From Bacteroidota bacterium (lineage in GTDB: Bacteria > Bacteroidota > Bacteroidia > Bacteroidales > VadinHA17): 5,924 nucleotides of DNA. The stretch spans positions 1-5,924 of the forward strand of contig JAKLFN010000137.1 in the NCBI GenBank assembly GCA_022711195.1. Reading direction: 5' to 3'. The translations under genes were made by a program, and so were the position numbers. The notes beneath the pieces were generated by a model. The model made no database searches. It had not been told where the DNA came from and saw only the letters and a program-made list of their open reading frames with translations. This document shows, piece after piece, positions 5,894 through 5,924 of this stretch. Each line of letters begins with the position of its first letter. Position 1 is the first letter of the stretch.

Positions 5894-5924
5894 TTGCTAC
5901 CTTCCGATCCTGGGGGAGTTCAGC
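5848..5924 (-). ncRNA. ffs: Signal recognition particle RNA (4.5S type), 3' part, cut by window edge
   Basis: This RNA binds Ffh to form the particle that targets membrane proteins co-translationally to FtsY and SecYEG. Reading the minus strand, CAGGAUCGGAAGGUAGCA (about 5914-5897) matches the Ffh-binding domain IV of E. coli 4.5S RNA (CAGGUCCGGAAGGAAGCA). It has the GGAA tetraloop closed by C-G (5906-5901), the stem AUC/GGU in place of UCC/GGA, and the conserved AGCA of the internal loop. Downstream, GGUGCGAUAUAAGUAGCU resembles the E. coli 3' arm (GUGCCGGGAUGUAGCU). The 3' end is GCUUACCC (5861-5854) followed by six U (5853-5848). The 5' half lies beyond the window and should contain the partner of GCUUACCC. 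The length fits the small SRP RNA without an Alu domain. Identification comes from recognition of motif and structure, not a covariance-model search. Confidence 0.88.

Overview
The window looks like a chromosomal segment of a Bacteroidota (Bacteroidales-like) bacterium. The grounds are the TrkA/TrkH, ComEC and YciO protein styles, weak Shine-Dalgarno sites, a candidate promoter of the TTTG / TAnnTTTG type upstream of trkA, and short palindromic repeats built on GTCCC...GGGAC next to an 'acaaaatatcgg' motif. This assignment is inference from recognition; no database was searched. Nothing in the window marks it as phage, plasmid or a defence island.

Layout. Positions 1-224 hold a cluster of small hairpin repeats in mixed orientation, with no gene. 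Positions 297-2303 (+) encode a ComEC/Rec2-type DNA-uptake channel whose C-terminal metallo-beta-lactamase-like region has no recognisable metal-binding motif. After a 60-base gap with a candidate promoter come trkA (2364-3704) and trkH (3710-5158), spaced 5 bases apart and presumably co-transcribed; they encode the cytosolic NAD-binding regulator and the membrane pore of a Trk-type cation uptake system. On the minus strand, converging on trkH with a 26-base gap, is a YrdC/Sua5-superfamily gene of the YciO type (5185-5799). Upstream of it, also on the minus strand and cut by the window edge, is the 3' part of the signal recognition particle RNA (about 5848-5924), ending in a U tract.

How the genes work together. 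TrkA and TrkH form one transporter. ComEC, the YciO-like protein and the SRP RNA are unrelated housekeeping or accessory functions, and the order looks like ordinary core-genome mixing.

Most notable points: the first selectivity-filter loop of TrkH carries Ser where the canonical Gly is expected (a pattern associated with Na+-selective plant HKTs); the repeats at 1-224 show paired changes that preserve the stems and are arranged head-to-head; the partial SRP RNA is invisible to ORF-based annotation; and the YciO-like protein lacks both signature motifs of the TsaC/Sua5 active site. I did not find evidence of a wholly new multi-gene system.
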